A stretch of DNA of 64,000 bases, taken from assembly GCF_016862195.1 (NCBI RefSeq), contig NZ_BOMM01000020.1, positions 1 to 64,000 on the forward strand. The letters run 5' to 3'. Positions within the stretch are counted from its first letter, which is position 1, and the number at the start of each line of letters is the position of its first letter. The position numbers were made by a program, and so were the translations under genes. A model generated the notes under the pieces. The model did not search any database. It was not told the DNA's origin and was given only the letters and a program-made list of their open reading frames with translations. Below, in pieces: positions 1 to 7,851 of this stretch. This stretch comes from Paractinoplanes ferrugineus (lineage in GTDB: Bacteria; Actinomycetota; Actinomycetes; Mycobacteriales; Micromonosporaceae).

Positions 1-1
1 G

Positions 2-238
2 GCCAGCACCACCTGCAACGGCAGCACCGTGACCGGCCTGGGCATCCAGACCGCCATCAAGATCATGTACAACGCGATGCTGCTCAAGACGTCGGCCTCG
101 TCGTACCTGCGGTACCGGGTGTGGACCCTGCAGGCGGCGAAGACCCTCTTCCCGGGCAGCTGCACCGAGTTCAACACGGTCAAGGCGGCCTGGACCGCGG
201 TGAGCGTGCCGGCCCAGACGGGCGAGCCCACCTGCTAG
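2..238 (+). CDS. M4 family metalloprotease, C-terminal fragment cut by window edge
   Basis: Only the last 78 or so codons are inside the window. The final 69 residues differ at about five positions from the C-terminus of the complete M4 (thermolysin-like) protease at 2941-4482, including the tail ending in GEPTC, but this copy lacks the last Ser. The segment is the helical C-terminal lobe of the M4 fold; the zinc site lies upstream of the window. Two near-identical secreted protease genes within 4.5 kb imply a recent tandem duplication or gene conversion (inference). Whether the upstream part is intact cannot be judged. A strong hairpin at 252-287 follows directly. Confidence 0.85.
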   Translation, partial: ASTTCNGSTVTGLGIQTAIKIMYNAMLLKTSASSYLRYRVWTLQAAKTLFPGSCTEFNTVKAAWTAVSVPAQTGEPTC

Positions 239-251
239 GTCGCTCGCCAGG

Positions 252-287
252 AGCGTCGGAGCCGGCCCGCCAGCCGGCTCCGACGCT
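252..287. terminator. Bidirectional hairpin between convergent genes
   Basis: Perfect 15-bp arms (252-266 and 273-287) with a 6-nt loop lie between the M4 fragment stop (238) and the stop codon of the convergent DUF3152 gene, which overlaps the right arm. There is no T-tract, as is common for actinobacterial terminators. Confidence 0.75.
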
Positions 288-1050
288 ACTTCCGTCCCTG
301 GTCAGGGGGCGGGATGTCGTCGTCGTACTGCCCGGAGCGGCCGGCGTGCCGATGACCCGCCCGGTAGGGCCACGGGTTGGCGGTGCACCCGTGCAGGCCG
401 AGCGTCTGCTGCTGCATGACCGGGGCCGCCTCGCCCGGCCCGGAGCACAGCTCGTGGCCGTCGCCCAGCCGGTGGCCCACCTCGTGGTTGACCATGTAGG
501 CGCGGTACACCGCCAGGGTCGCCCCGTAGCCGGGCACCCCCTTGACCCAGCGGGCCACGTTGAGCACCACGTCGGAGCCGTTGCGGCAGGACGTGTAGCC
601 GTCGGGCACGTCGTCGCACAGCCGGTCACGGGTGTCCGGGGTGACCAGACGGACCGTGAAGTCGGCCGAGTCGCCCGCACCGACCTGCCGGAACCGCCAC
701 TTCCCGCCCGCCGTCCAGCCCTGCGGAGCGCCGAGCGTCGCGGCCACCGTACGGGCGAAGGCGGCCGGTGACAGTCCCTTGATGTCACTCTCCACTGCCA
801 CGCGATAGCGCATCAGTCGCCCCGCGTCCCCGGCCGTGCCCCCGGCCGGCGGCGCGACCAGCCAGTTGCCGTGGCCGTTCGCCGGATAGGTGATCCTCGG
901 CGGCGCCGCGGGGCTGACCCGCGGCTCGGCCGCCATCGGAAGCGGGCCCGGGGCGGTCGCCGGCGGGACCGCGCGCCCCGATACCGGGCCCGGAACACAC
1001 CCCGCGGTCAGGAGCACCGCGACCAGCGGCAAATACGAACGGAAAGCCAT
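286..1050 (-). CDS. DUF3152 metzincin-like lipoprotein
   Basis: 254 residues. A lipoprotein signal peptide ends in the lipobox LTAGC (Cys18), followed by a Pro/Ala-rich linker to about residue 50 and a DUF3152-type domain to the end. The domain contains HEVGHRLGDGH (residues 189-199), which fits the metzincin zinc motif HExxHxxGxxH, and a candidate Met-turn Met about 12 residues later (PVMQQQ). It should therefore be a lipid-anchored extracellular zinc peptidase, but the substrate is unknown and family members are mostly uncharacterised. Paired cysteines around 145-155 and 202-222 suggest disulfides. It converges on the M4 protease fragment and shares its hairpin. Confidence 0.85.
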   Translation of the reverse strand: MAFRSYLPLVAVLLTAGCVPGPVSGRAVPPATAPGPLPMAAEPRVSPAAPPRITYPANGHGNWLVAPPAGGTAGDAGRLMRYRVAVESDIKGLSPAAFARTVAATLGAPQGWTAGGKWRFRQVGAGDSADFTVRLVTPDTRDRLCDDVPDGYTSCRNGSDVVLNVARWVKGVPGYGATLAVYRAYMVNHEVGHRLGDGHELCSGPGEAAPVMQQQTLGLHGCTANPWPYRAGHRHAGRSGQYDDDIPPPDQGRK

Positions 1051-1121
1051 GTGATCTCTCCTTGTGGACTCAGGAGAGACGACGACTGCGCGCTACCGCG
1101 GGTTGGCCGCCGTGGAATTGG

Positions 1122-1238
1122 TCACCACAGCCAACTCGACGACTTGTCGACCTTCAGCGTGGTCACCGGGACGGTACGCAGCAGGGTGAGCGACGAGTGG
1201 CCGGTGCCGAAGTCGTCGAGGGCGTCACCCCCGGCATA
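1122..1238 (-). pseudogene. Relic of an EAL (c-di-GMP phosphodiesterase) domain
   Basis: One minus-strand frame spells DALDDFGTGHSSLTLLR followed by LKVDKS, then TGA at 1124-1122. This matches the conserved EAL-domain stretch (compare DDFGTGYSSLSYLRR and LKIDKAF in the intact EAL protein at 10846-13092). Nothing upstream or downstream continues the domain: no EAL, NLS or AEGIE motif. It is a roughly 39-codon remnant left by deletion. It lies directly 5' of a GGDEF gene on the other strand, so an older GGDEF/EAL locus may have been rearranged here (inference). Confidence 0.7.
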
Positions 1239-1331
1239 TCGCGAGACGAAGGCCGGATCTGAGTCGGACCGCCCGGATGGGACACAAACCTCAAGTGCTC
1301 AGCCGGGTGGTGCGGCTGCCGATGGCCGGAC

Positions 1332-2711
1332 GTGGAAATCAGCTGGCGGATGTGGCTCGGCATCGGTGGTGTCGCGACGCTCGCCTACGCCCTGCTGCCG
1401 GGGGGCACGCGGTGGCATGCCGGGGCGTACGCCCTGATCGGCGTGGCGTCGATCGTCGTGCTCGTGCGCGCCGTCCGCCGGCACCGCCCGCACCATCCGT
1501 CGACCTGGCACGCCTTCGCCGCGGCCATCGCCGTGTGGCTCGCCGGCGCCGTCCTGGACCGGCTCGCCGTCGAGGCGCCCTGGACGCAGGTCAGCATGGC
1601 GCTGGCCCTGATCGGCTACCCGCTGGCCTGCTGGGCCCTGTTCAGTCTGCTGCGCGGGCGGGCCCGGGTCGACGACCGTACCGCCCTGCTCGACGGCGGC
1701 ATCATCGCGACCGGTCTGGGCCTGGTCTACTGGACCGTGCTGCGGGGTGACGCGTTCACCATCGAGGTCGCCTTCACGGTGGGCGACATCGCCCTCTTCG
1801 TGCTCGTCGCGCTGCTCGTCACCACGCCGGGCGCCGGCACGGTCAGTTACCGGCTGATGGTGAGCGCGATGATTTCGATGGCTGTCGGTGACATCCTGCT
1901 CGTCTCGCCCCAGCCGCCGCACGGCGGCGGGCCGGCCGACATCGCCCTGCTGGCGTCCAACACGCTGGTCGCGGCCGCGGCGGCGCACCCCTCGATGCGC
2001 CGGCTCACGGTGCCGCTCGCCCGCCCGCCGCGCTTCGTCCGGCCCCGGCTGGCCCTGCTCGGTACGGCCATCCTGCTCCCGCCGGGGGTCAGCCTCTACC
2101 TCGGCGCCACCGGCCGGATCGCCGACGAGTGGCTGCCCACCGGCATCGCCTGCGCCCTGCTGCTCCTGCTCGTCACGCTGCGGATGGCCGGTCTGCTCCA
2201 CCGGGTCGAGTCGGAGTCGGCGTGGCTGGAACGGCTGGCCAACCACGACGCCCTGACCGGCCTGGCCAACCGCCGCCGGTGGGACGATCGACTGCCGGCC
2301 GCGATGGCCCGCAGCGAGGTGAGCGGCACGTCGCTGATCGTCGGGCTGATCGACCTCGACCACTTCAAGCGGTACAACGACACGCATGGTCACCAGGCCG
2401 GTGACGAACTGCTCAGCCGGGCAGCGGTGGCCTGGCTGATGAACCTGCGCGACGACGACATGCTGGCCCGCCTCGGCGGCGAGGAGTTCGCGGTGCTGCT
2501 CGCCGGCCATTCGATGGCCGAGGCCGCCGCGGTGCTGGAGCGGCTCATGGCCGCCACTCCGCAGGGGCAGACGTTCTCGGCCGGGTTGGCCGCGTGGGAC
2601 GGCCGGGAGAGCCCGGAGGATCTGCTGCGGCGCGCCGACGAATTGATGTACGCGGCGAAGCGCGCCGGTCGGGCCCGGATCACCACGAAGCAGGGCGTCT
2701 CTCTGGTGTGA
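1332..2711 (+). CDS. Membrane-bound diguanylate cyclase (GGDEF)
   Basis: 459 residues from a GTG start; ATG 1350 is a possible alternative and neither has a clear Shine-Dalgarno. About seven to eight hydrophobic segments occupy residues 5-280. A GGDEF domain of about 165 residues follows, with the active-site loop RLGGEEF near residue 381. An RxxD inhibitory I-site (RDDD) sits five residues before the loop, so the enzyme should make cyclic-di-GMP from two GTP and be product-inhibited. The N-terminal membrane module resembles an unassigned sensor; no PAS, GAF or EAL is visible. It may act with the GGDEF-EAL protein at 10846-13092 in the same signalling network (inference). Confidence 0.93.
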   Translation: MEISWRMWLGIGGVATLAYALLPGGTRWHAGAYALIGVASIVVLVRAVRRHRPHHPSTWHAFAAAIAVWLAGAVLDRLAVEAPWTQVSMALALIGYPLACWALFSLLRGRARVDDRTALLDGGIIATGLGLVYWTVLRGDAFTIEVAFTVGDIALFVLVALLVTTPGAGTVSYRLMVSAMISMAVGDILLVSPQPPHGGGPADIALLASNTLVAAAAAHPSMRRLTVPLARPPRFVRPRLALLGTAILLPPGVSLYLGATGRIADEWLPTGIACALLLLLVTLRMAGLLHRVESESAWLERLANHDALTGLANRRRWDDRLPAAMARSEVSGTSLIVGLIDLDHFKRYNDTHGHQAGDELLSRAAVAWLMNLRDDDMLARLGGEEFAVLLAGHSMAEAAAVLERLMAATPQGQTFSAGLAAWDGRESPEDLLRRADELMYAAKRAGRARITTKQGVSLV

Positions 2712-2940
2712 TCGGCATTCGGTGGACATTAAGAACTTCTATGTCTTGAAAAATGCGTACAAGATCTCTGTATCGGTATGTTTCCTAACTGGAACGTTTT
2801 CCTTACCGGTGGGTAGACAAGGGTTTTCCCCATTTCGAACATCGAAGAATGTGCATACCGTCTCCCAGCACTGGCCGCGGTGACACCGAGGCCGGAGTCG
2901 AGCCCGCCGGAACCTCGCACCGGCGGGGAAGGAGTACGCG
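2712..2940 (+). promoter_or_regulatory. AT-richer promoter/leader region of the M4 protease
   Basis: The stretch from about 2725 to 2860 is clearly AT-richer than its surroundings and contains no plausible gene. It precedes the M4 protease, whose TTG start at 2941 has a strong upstream GGGGAAGGAG-like Shine-Dalgarno. It most likely holds the protease promoter and untranslated leader. No specific operator was recognised. Confidence 0.5.
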
Positions 2941-4482
2941 TTGAAGTTCCAGAACATGGCCGTTGCCGTGGGGACCGCCACCGCGGTCGCCGCCGCCCTC
3001 GCCGCCGCGCCGGCGAACGCCCAGCCGAAGGCGCAACCCGCCGTCTCGCCGCTGGTCGCCGCCGCCGACGGGGCCGACGCCCTGGTTGCCTCGAAGCCCT
3101 CGTTCCTGCACGCCAGCAGCCTGGACACGTTCCAGCGGCGCGCGGTGATCCAGTCGGCCGGGCACAGCTACGTGCCGTTCACGCGGACCTACAAGGGCCT
3201 GCCGGTCGAGGGCGGTGACTTCGTGGTCGCCACCGACGCGGCCGGCAAGGTCACCTACACCTCGGTCGCGCAGACCGGCCCGATCGGTGAGCTCTCCACC
3301 GTGCCGAAGATCTCCGAGGCGGCCGCGCAGGCCACCGCCAAGGCGCAACTCAAGACCGTCACCTCGGTCGAGGGCACCAAGCTCGTCGTGGTCGCCACCG
3401 AGGGCAAGGCCGCGCGCCTCGCCTACCAGACCACGGTCAACGGTACGAGCGCCGAGGGCGTGTCCCGGCAGACGGTGAACGTGGACGCGGTCACCGGCCA
3501 GGTGCTCGGCTCGACGGAGCACGTCACCAGCGTGACCGGCTCCGGCAACGGCTGGATCTACGGCTCGGTGTCGATCGACACGACCAAGTCCGGCTCGACC
3601 TACCTGCTGCAGGACCCGTCGCACACGACGATCAAGGCGCAGAACGCGACCGGCAACGCGACCTTCTCCGGCTCCGACAACGTGTGGGGCAACGGCGTCG
3701 GCACCAACCGCGAGAGCGGCGGCGTCGACGCGTTCTACGTGGCGCAGAAGCAGTACGCGATGCTGTCGTCGTGGCTGGGTCGTAACGGTCAGAACGGCTC
3801 CGGTGGCGCGTGGCCGATCCGGATCGGCCTGAACCAGCAGAACGCCTACTACGACGGCACCCAGGTGCAGATCGGCAAGAACACCGCCGGCCAGTGGATC
3901 GCGTCGGCCGACGTGGTGGGCCACGAGCTCGGGCACGGCATCGACGACAACACCCCGGGCGGCATCTCGGCGAAGGGCACTCAGGAGTTCGTCGCCGACA
4001 CGTTCGGCGCGGCCACCGAGTGGTACATCAACAGCCCGGCCGACGCCCCCGACTACCTCGTGGGTGAAGAGGTCAACCTGGTCGGCTCCGGCCCGATCCG
4101 CAACATGTACAACCCGTCGGCGCTGGGCGACTCGAACTGCTACTCGAGCAGCACCCCCAACGGTGAGGTGCACGCCGCGGCCGGTCCCGGTAACCACTGG
4201 TTCTACCTGCTCGCGCAGGGCACCAGCGGCAACGGCCAGCCCGCCTCGTCGACGTGCAACAGCTCCACGGTGACCGGCCTCGGCATCCAGAAGGCCATCA
4301 AGATCATGTACAACGCGATGCTGCTGAAGACGTCGTCCTCGTCCTACCTCAAGTACCGGGTGTGGACGCTGCAGGCGGCGAAGACCCTCTACCCGGGCAG
4401 CTGCACCGAGTTCAACACGGTCAAGGCCGCGTGGACCGCGGTGAGCGTGCCGGCCCAGTCCGGCGAGCCCACCTGCTCCTGA
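2941..4482 (+). CDS. Secreted M4 family (thermolysin-like) metalloprotease
   Basis: 513 residues from a TTG start set by a good Shine-Dalgarno. A Sec signal peptide ends near AAAPANA (about residue 29). An FTP/PepSY-type propeptide runs to about residue 195, then the M4 catalytic domain. HELGH (His328, Glu329, His332) gives two zinc ligands and the catalytic Glu; Glu349 in QEFVAD is the expected third ligand. The C-terminal helical lobe contains conserved Cys residues. The proenzyme should be exported and self-cleave its propeptide. The last 70 residues are nearly identical to the partial gene at the left window edge. A 14-bp-arm hairpin follows the stop. Confidence 0.95.
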   Translation: MKFQNMAVAVGTATAVAAALAAAPANAQPKAQPAVSPLVAAADGADALVASKPSFLHASSLDTFQRRAVIQSAGHSYVPFTRTYKGLPVEGGDFVVATDAAGKVTYTSVAQTGPIGELSTVPKISEAAAQATAKAQLKTVTSVEGTKLVVVATEGKAARLAYQTTVNGTSAEGVSRQTVNVDAVTGQVLGSTEHVTSVTGSGNGWIYGSVSIDTTKSGSTYLLQDPSHTTIKAQNATGNATFSGSDNVWGNGVGTNRESGGVDAFYVAQKQYAMLSSWLGRNGQNGSGGAWPIRIGLNQQNAYYDGTQVQIGKNTAGQWIASADVVGHELGHGIDDNTPGGISAKGTQEFVADTFGAATEWYINSPADAPDYLVGEEVNLVGSGPIRNMYNPSALGDSNCYSSSTPNGEVHAAAGPGNHWFYLLAQGTSGNGQPASSTCNSSTVTGLGIQKAIKIMYNAMLLKTSSSSYLKYRVWTLQAAKTLYPGSCTEFNTVKAAWTAVSVPAQSGEPTCS

Positions 4483-4492
4483 CGTACTGATT

Positions 4493-4525
4493 CGAAGGGC
4501 CGGCGCATCGAGCGCCGGCCCTTCG
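4493..4525. terminator. Bidirectional hairpin terminator
   Basis: Perfect 14-bp arms (4493-4506 and 4512-4525) with a 5-nt loop lie between the M4 protease stop (4482) and the stop of the convergent VOC gene (4533). No T-tract is present. Confidence 0.75.
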
Positions 4526-4532
4526 GCGTCGC

Positions 4533-4994
4533 TCAGTCCAGACAGAACTCGTTGCCCTCCGGGTCGGCCAGCACGATGAAGCCGAAACTCAACGGGGGCG
4601 CCGGTTCGTGCCGCTGGAGCCGCTTCGCCCCGAGCGCCACGAGCCGGTCGCATTCGGCCTCGAGCGCCGCCATCCGCTCGGCACCCCGCAGACCCGGCGC
4701 CGCCCGTACGTCAAGATGCAGTCGATTCTTCGCGACCTTGCCCTCCGGCACCCGTTGGAAGAAGATGCGCGGCCCGGTGCCGTCCGGGTCCTCAATGGCC
4801 GACTGGTTGTTGCGCTGGTCCGCCGGCACCTTCATCCGGTCGAGGAACTCGTCCCACGCGGCGAGCGGGTCGGCACCCGCCGGCAGTTCGACACCGGGCG
4901 GGCCAGGATGGACGTAACCGAGCGCGTCGCGCCAGAAAATCGACTGCGCCTGCGGGTCGTGAACGTCGAAAGTGACCTGAATCTCGCGGCTCAT
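4533..4994 (-). CDS. VOC (glyoxalase/dioxygenase fold) family protein
   Basis: 153 residues. It has the start and end typical of actinobacterial glyoxalase-like proteins: an N-terminal QVTFDVHDP strand, a central RLHLDVR strand, and a C-terminal VLADPEGNEFCLD signature with the Glu that usually serves as metal ligand. It is one vicinal-oxygen-chelate domain plus extra helices. Family members include lyases, dioxygenases and antibiotic-binding proteins, so the substrate cannot be named. The C-terminal signature is shared with the two-domain VOC protein at 41333-42034. A near-consensus TTAGGT lies six bases before the ATG, suggesting a leaderless transcript. Confidence 0.88.
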   Translation of the reverse strand: MSREIQVTFDVHDPQAQSIFWRDALGYVHPGPPGVELPAGADPLAAWDEFLDRMKVPADQRNNQSAIEDPDGTGPRIFFQRVPEGKVAKNRLHLDVRAAPGLRGAERMAALEAECDRLVALGAKRLQRHEPAPPLSFGFIVLADPEGNEFCLD

Positions 4995-5079
4995 GCGCCC
5001 ACCTAAGCACGCATTGCGGTCAGATTCCGTCCGCTTCGGTGGCCACCAGCTTGTCGAGCGCGCCGCCTTCCCGTCCGCG

Positions 5080-5138
5080 ACTTCGCTGAAGAACGGGCCT
5101 CGAACGCTTGGGGGGCAGCATTTTCAGGGAAGTTGTGG
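5080..5138. repeat. Dispersed inverted-repeat element, copy 1
   Basis: Left arm 5080-5092 (acttcgctgaaga) and right arm 5121-5133 (ttttcagggaagt) are inverted repeats matching at 11 of 13 positions around a 28-nt spacer. The 18-bp stretch 5121-5138 recurs exactly at 55007-55024. It lies in the 336-bp gene-free gap between the VOC gene start (4994) and the POT transporter stop (5331). I see nothing else convincing in that gap. Confidence 0.6.
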
Positions 5139-5330
5139 AGGGCTCGCCCTGGGCGTGCGGGATTCGCCGGCCTTGTTCGTAGCGAAAGCTGTCAAAACCG
5201 ACGCGGCGAGTGACGGGGGCCGACATGTGGGAGCGCATCCCACTAGGTGGACCGCCCGGTCGCCGGGTGGGAGAGCGCGGGTGGACGCCCCGGCCCGGCG
5301 GGTGCGGGCGCGAGCAATCGGGTCGGGGGG

Positions 5331-6785
5331 TCAGCGGACTCCGCTCATCAGGCGCTGGATGGGGGTTCGGGCCAGCCACAGGGCGATGCCCAGGATGATG
5401 GCTGTCGCGCCGAGGATGCCGAAGTAGGGGACTTCGTTCTGCTGGCTGTAGTAGCCGGCGAGGGTGCCGGACATGGCGGTGCCCAGGGCTACGGAGAGGA
5501 AGAACAGGGCGACCATCTGAGTGCGGAACGCCTCCGGGGCCAGTTTTGTCGACAAGGCGAGGCCGACCGGGGAGAGCAGGAGTTCGGCGACGGTGAAGAC
5601 CAGGATGATGCCGGTCAGACCGAGCAGCGGGACGCTGTTCGCGCCGGTGCCGGCGAACGGGAGGAAGAGCAGGAAGGCCACGCCCATCACGGTGGTGCCG
5701 GCGGCGAACTTGACCGCAGTGGTGGGCTGGCGGTCGCCCAGGCGCAGCCACAGGGCGGCGAAGACCCCGGACAGGATGATGATGAAGACCGGGTTTATCG
5801 ACTGGACCCAGGAGACCGGCATCGTCCAGCCGAAGACGTCGCGATCGAGGCGCTCATCGCCGTAAATGGTTACCACCGTGAATTGCTGCTGATAGAGCGA
5901 CCAGAATGCGGCGCTGGCGATGAACATCGGGATGAAGGCGACGACGCGGCGGCGTTCGACGTCGGCAATTCGGCGGCTGGACAGGATGACGGCGAAATAG
6001 GCGACGGCGGCCAGGATGCTCAGCACCACGACGATTGTGGACAGATGGGCGGCGGGGAGCAGACCGGTGAGAGCGAGCACGGCCACGACGGCGATGACGG
6101 CGGCGGCGAGGGCGGCCACGAGTGGGCGGCGTTCGCGGGGGAGCGGGTTGGCGATCTCGTGGGCGCTCGCCGGCAGGGTGCGGCGGTTCATGGCGTACTG
6201 GGTCAGGCCGATCGCCATGCCGACGGCCGCGGCGCCGAAGCCCCAGTGGAAGCCCGCTTCTTTCTGCAGCAGGCCGGTGAGCAGCGGGCCGACCAGGGCG
6301 CCGAGGTTGATGCCCAGGTAGAACAGGGAGAAGCCGGCGTCGCGGCGGGGATCGTCGGCGGCGTAGAGGGTGCCGACGATGGCGGTGGCGGTGGCCTTGA
6401 CACCGCCGGAGCCGAGGGCGATGAGGATCAGGCCGGTCGCCACGCCGGGGATGCCGGGGATCAGGGCCAGCCCGACATGTCCGCACATGACCAGGATCGC
6501 GCTGCCGAACAGGACCCGTTCCGGGCCGAGCAGGCGGTCGGCCAGCCAGGCGCCGATGACCGTCGCCAGGTAGACCGAACCGCCGTAGGCGCCGACGATG
6601 CTGGTCGCGGAGTCCTTGTCGAGTCCCAGTCCACCGCGGCTCGCCTCGTAATACAGATAGATCAGCAGGATGCCCTGCATGCCGTAGAACGAGAAACGCT
6701 CCCACAGTTCGACGCCGAACAGATTGGCGAGCGCCCAGGGCTGCCCGAAGAACTTTCTTTCCGGTTTACGCTCCGCGACCGTCAT
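5331..6785 (-). CDS. POT/PTR2 family proton-coupled oligopeptide transporter
   Basis: 484 residues, about 14 hydrophobic segments. Near residue 26 is ELWERFSFYG, the POT signature ExxERFxYYG with Phe in place of the first Tyr; the Glu and Arg couple proton movement in this family. A second POT-like stretch is FSLFYLGINLGAL near residue 160. It should import di- and tripeptides using the proton gradient, which fits the secreted M4 proteases on either side (inference). The gene stands alone; no coupled neighbour on the minus strand. Confidence 0.92.
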   Translation of the reverse strand: MTVAERKPERKFFGQPWALANLFGVELWERFSFYGMQGILLIYLYYEASRGGLGLDKDSATSIVGAYGGSVYLATVIGAWLADRLLGPERVLFGSAILVMCGHVGLALIPGIPGVATGLILIALGSGGVKATATAIVGTLYAADDPRRDAGFSLFYLGINLGALVGPLLTGLLQKEAGFHWGFGAAAVGMAIGLTQYAMNRRTLPASAHEIANPLPRERRPLVAALAAAVIAVVAVLALTGLLPAAHLSTIVVVLSILAAVAYFAVILSSRRIADVERRRVVAFIPMFIASAAFWSLYQQQFTVVTIYGDERLDRDVFGWTMPVSWVQSINPVFIIILSGVFAALWLRLGDRQPTTAVKFAAGTTVMGVAFLLFLPFAGTGANSVPLLGLTGIILVFTVAELLLSPVGLALSTKLAPEAFRTQMVALFFLSVALGTAMSGTLAGYYSQQNEVPYFGILGATAIILGIALWLARTPIQRLMSGVR

Positions 6786-6992
6786 GGGTGACCGTCTACC
6801 CCGGGGCGGCGTTGATCACCCGCCGACCATTTCCTCCCTCGATGAGGATTGTTCAGGGCGGTGGAGACCGAGCCGCTGCCGTGCGGCCCGGTGCTACTGG
6901 AGGTCGGCCCTGCATAACCCTCATTGACATCGCGCCAATAGGCCGTATGTTGAGCGTTGCCATTCTGGCCGGGGTAATTGGGGAGATCGCGG

Positions 6993-7835
6993 ATGCACGT
7001 CAGGCTGTCGATGTGGGCACGTGCACAGCGGCGCCGGTGGCAGGTGGTTCTTGCGGCCGTGGGTCTGCTGTCGCTCGGTGTCGGTGCCGGGGGTGTGCTC
7101 GCCGACGCCAACTCGCCGGAGCCGGTGCCGCTGACCCTGGCGCCGCCGTGGGAGCCGGTCGTCCCGTCGCCGGGCGGTCCGGTGACCCTGCCGCCGCCGG
7201 ACGCTCTCCGGCCGCCGAGTGCCCCGGCGACGATCGAGGTGGTCGCGCCCACCACCCCGGCACGAACCGCGGCGGCGTCCCCGGCGCCGGTGCAGCCGCT
7301 GCTGACCGTGCTCGCGGGGCAGATTCCGGCCGAGGTCGACCTCGGCCGGGAGGGCGTCAAGGACTGGGTCCACTGGGGACTTTCGACGGCGAGCTCGGTC
7401 GACCGCAAGTGGGGGGTCACCGCGGCGATCAAGGACCTGGGCAGCCCGACCGCGCGCGGGCGCTACGACAACAATCCGCAGGTCTACCGCTGGTCGGCCG
7501 GCGACCCGACCTGGGCCTGGGACGACACCCCGACCGGTGTCTACGTCTGCGGCGCGGACACCGGTTTCGTGCTCCAGCTGCCGGCCGGCCCGGCGACCCG
7601 CACGCTGCGCCTCTATGCCGGGGTGTGGATGGCCGAGGGGCAGCTCACCGCCACCCTCGACGGGGCCGCGGCGGTCAGCCGTACGCTGGTGAACACCCAG
7701 GCGCTCAGCACCACCCGGTTCGAGATCAAGTTTCGGGCGGCGGCCGGCAGCCGGCTCAACCTGAGCTGGAACGCGACCGAGGTCTACCACCCGACCTGTG
7801 GCAACGTCGACATCCAGGCGGCCACGCTGAGCTGA
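6993..7835 (+). CDS. Secreted or membrane-anchored protein of unknown function
   Basis: 280 residues from ATG 6993, chosen for the GGGGAG Shine-Dalgarno about seven bases upstream; an in-frame TTG at 6978 lacks one. A positively charged start and one hydrophobic segment (about residues 15-35) act as signal peptide or anchor. A Pro/Ala/Thr-rich linker runs to about residue 100. The C-terminal domain contains VDLGREGVKDWVHWGL, then a beta-rich region ending with two Cys that may form a disulfide. This looks like a beta-sandwich, perhaps carbohydrate-binding, but I do not recognise the family. It ends 16 bp before the hydrolase gene and is probably co-transcribed with it. Confidence 0.75.
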   Translation: MHVRLSMWARAQRRRWQVVLAAVGLLSLGVGAGGVLADANSPEPVPLTLAPPWEPVVPSPGGPVTLPPPDALRPPSAPATIEVVAPTTPARTAAASPAPVQPLLTVLAGQIPAEVDLGREGVKDWVHWGLSTASSVDRKWGVTAAIKDLGSPTARGRYDNNPQVYRWSAGDPTWAWDDTPTGVYVCGADTGFVLQLPAGPATRTLRLYAGVWMAEGQLTATLDGAAAVSRTLVNTQALSTTRFEIKFRAAAGSRLNLSWNATEVYHPTCGNVDIQAATLS

Positions 7836-7851
7836 CCGGACAATCGGAGCC

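Noticed and set aside
5228..5242. TGGGAGCGCATCCCA, one base longer than a CebR box
   Set aside because: The inserted base destroys the central symmetry, and no sugar gene starts nearby.
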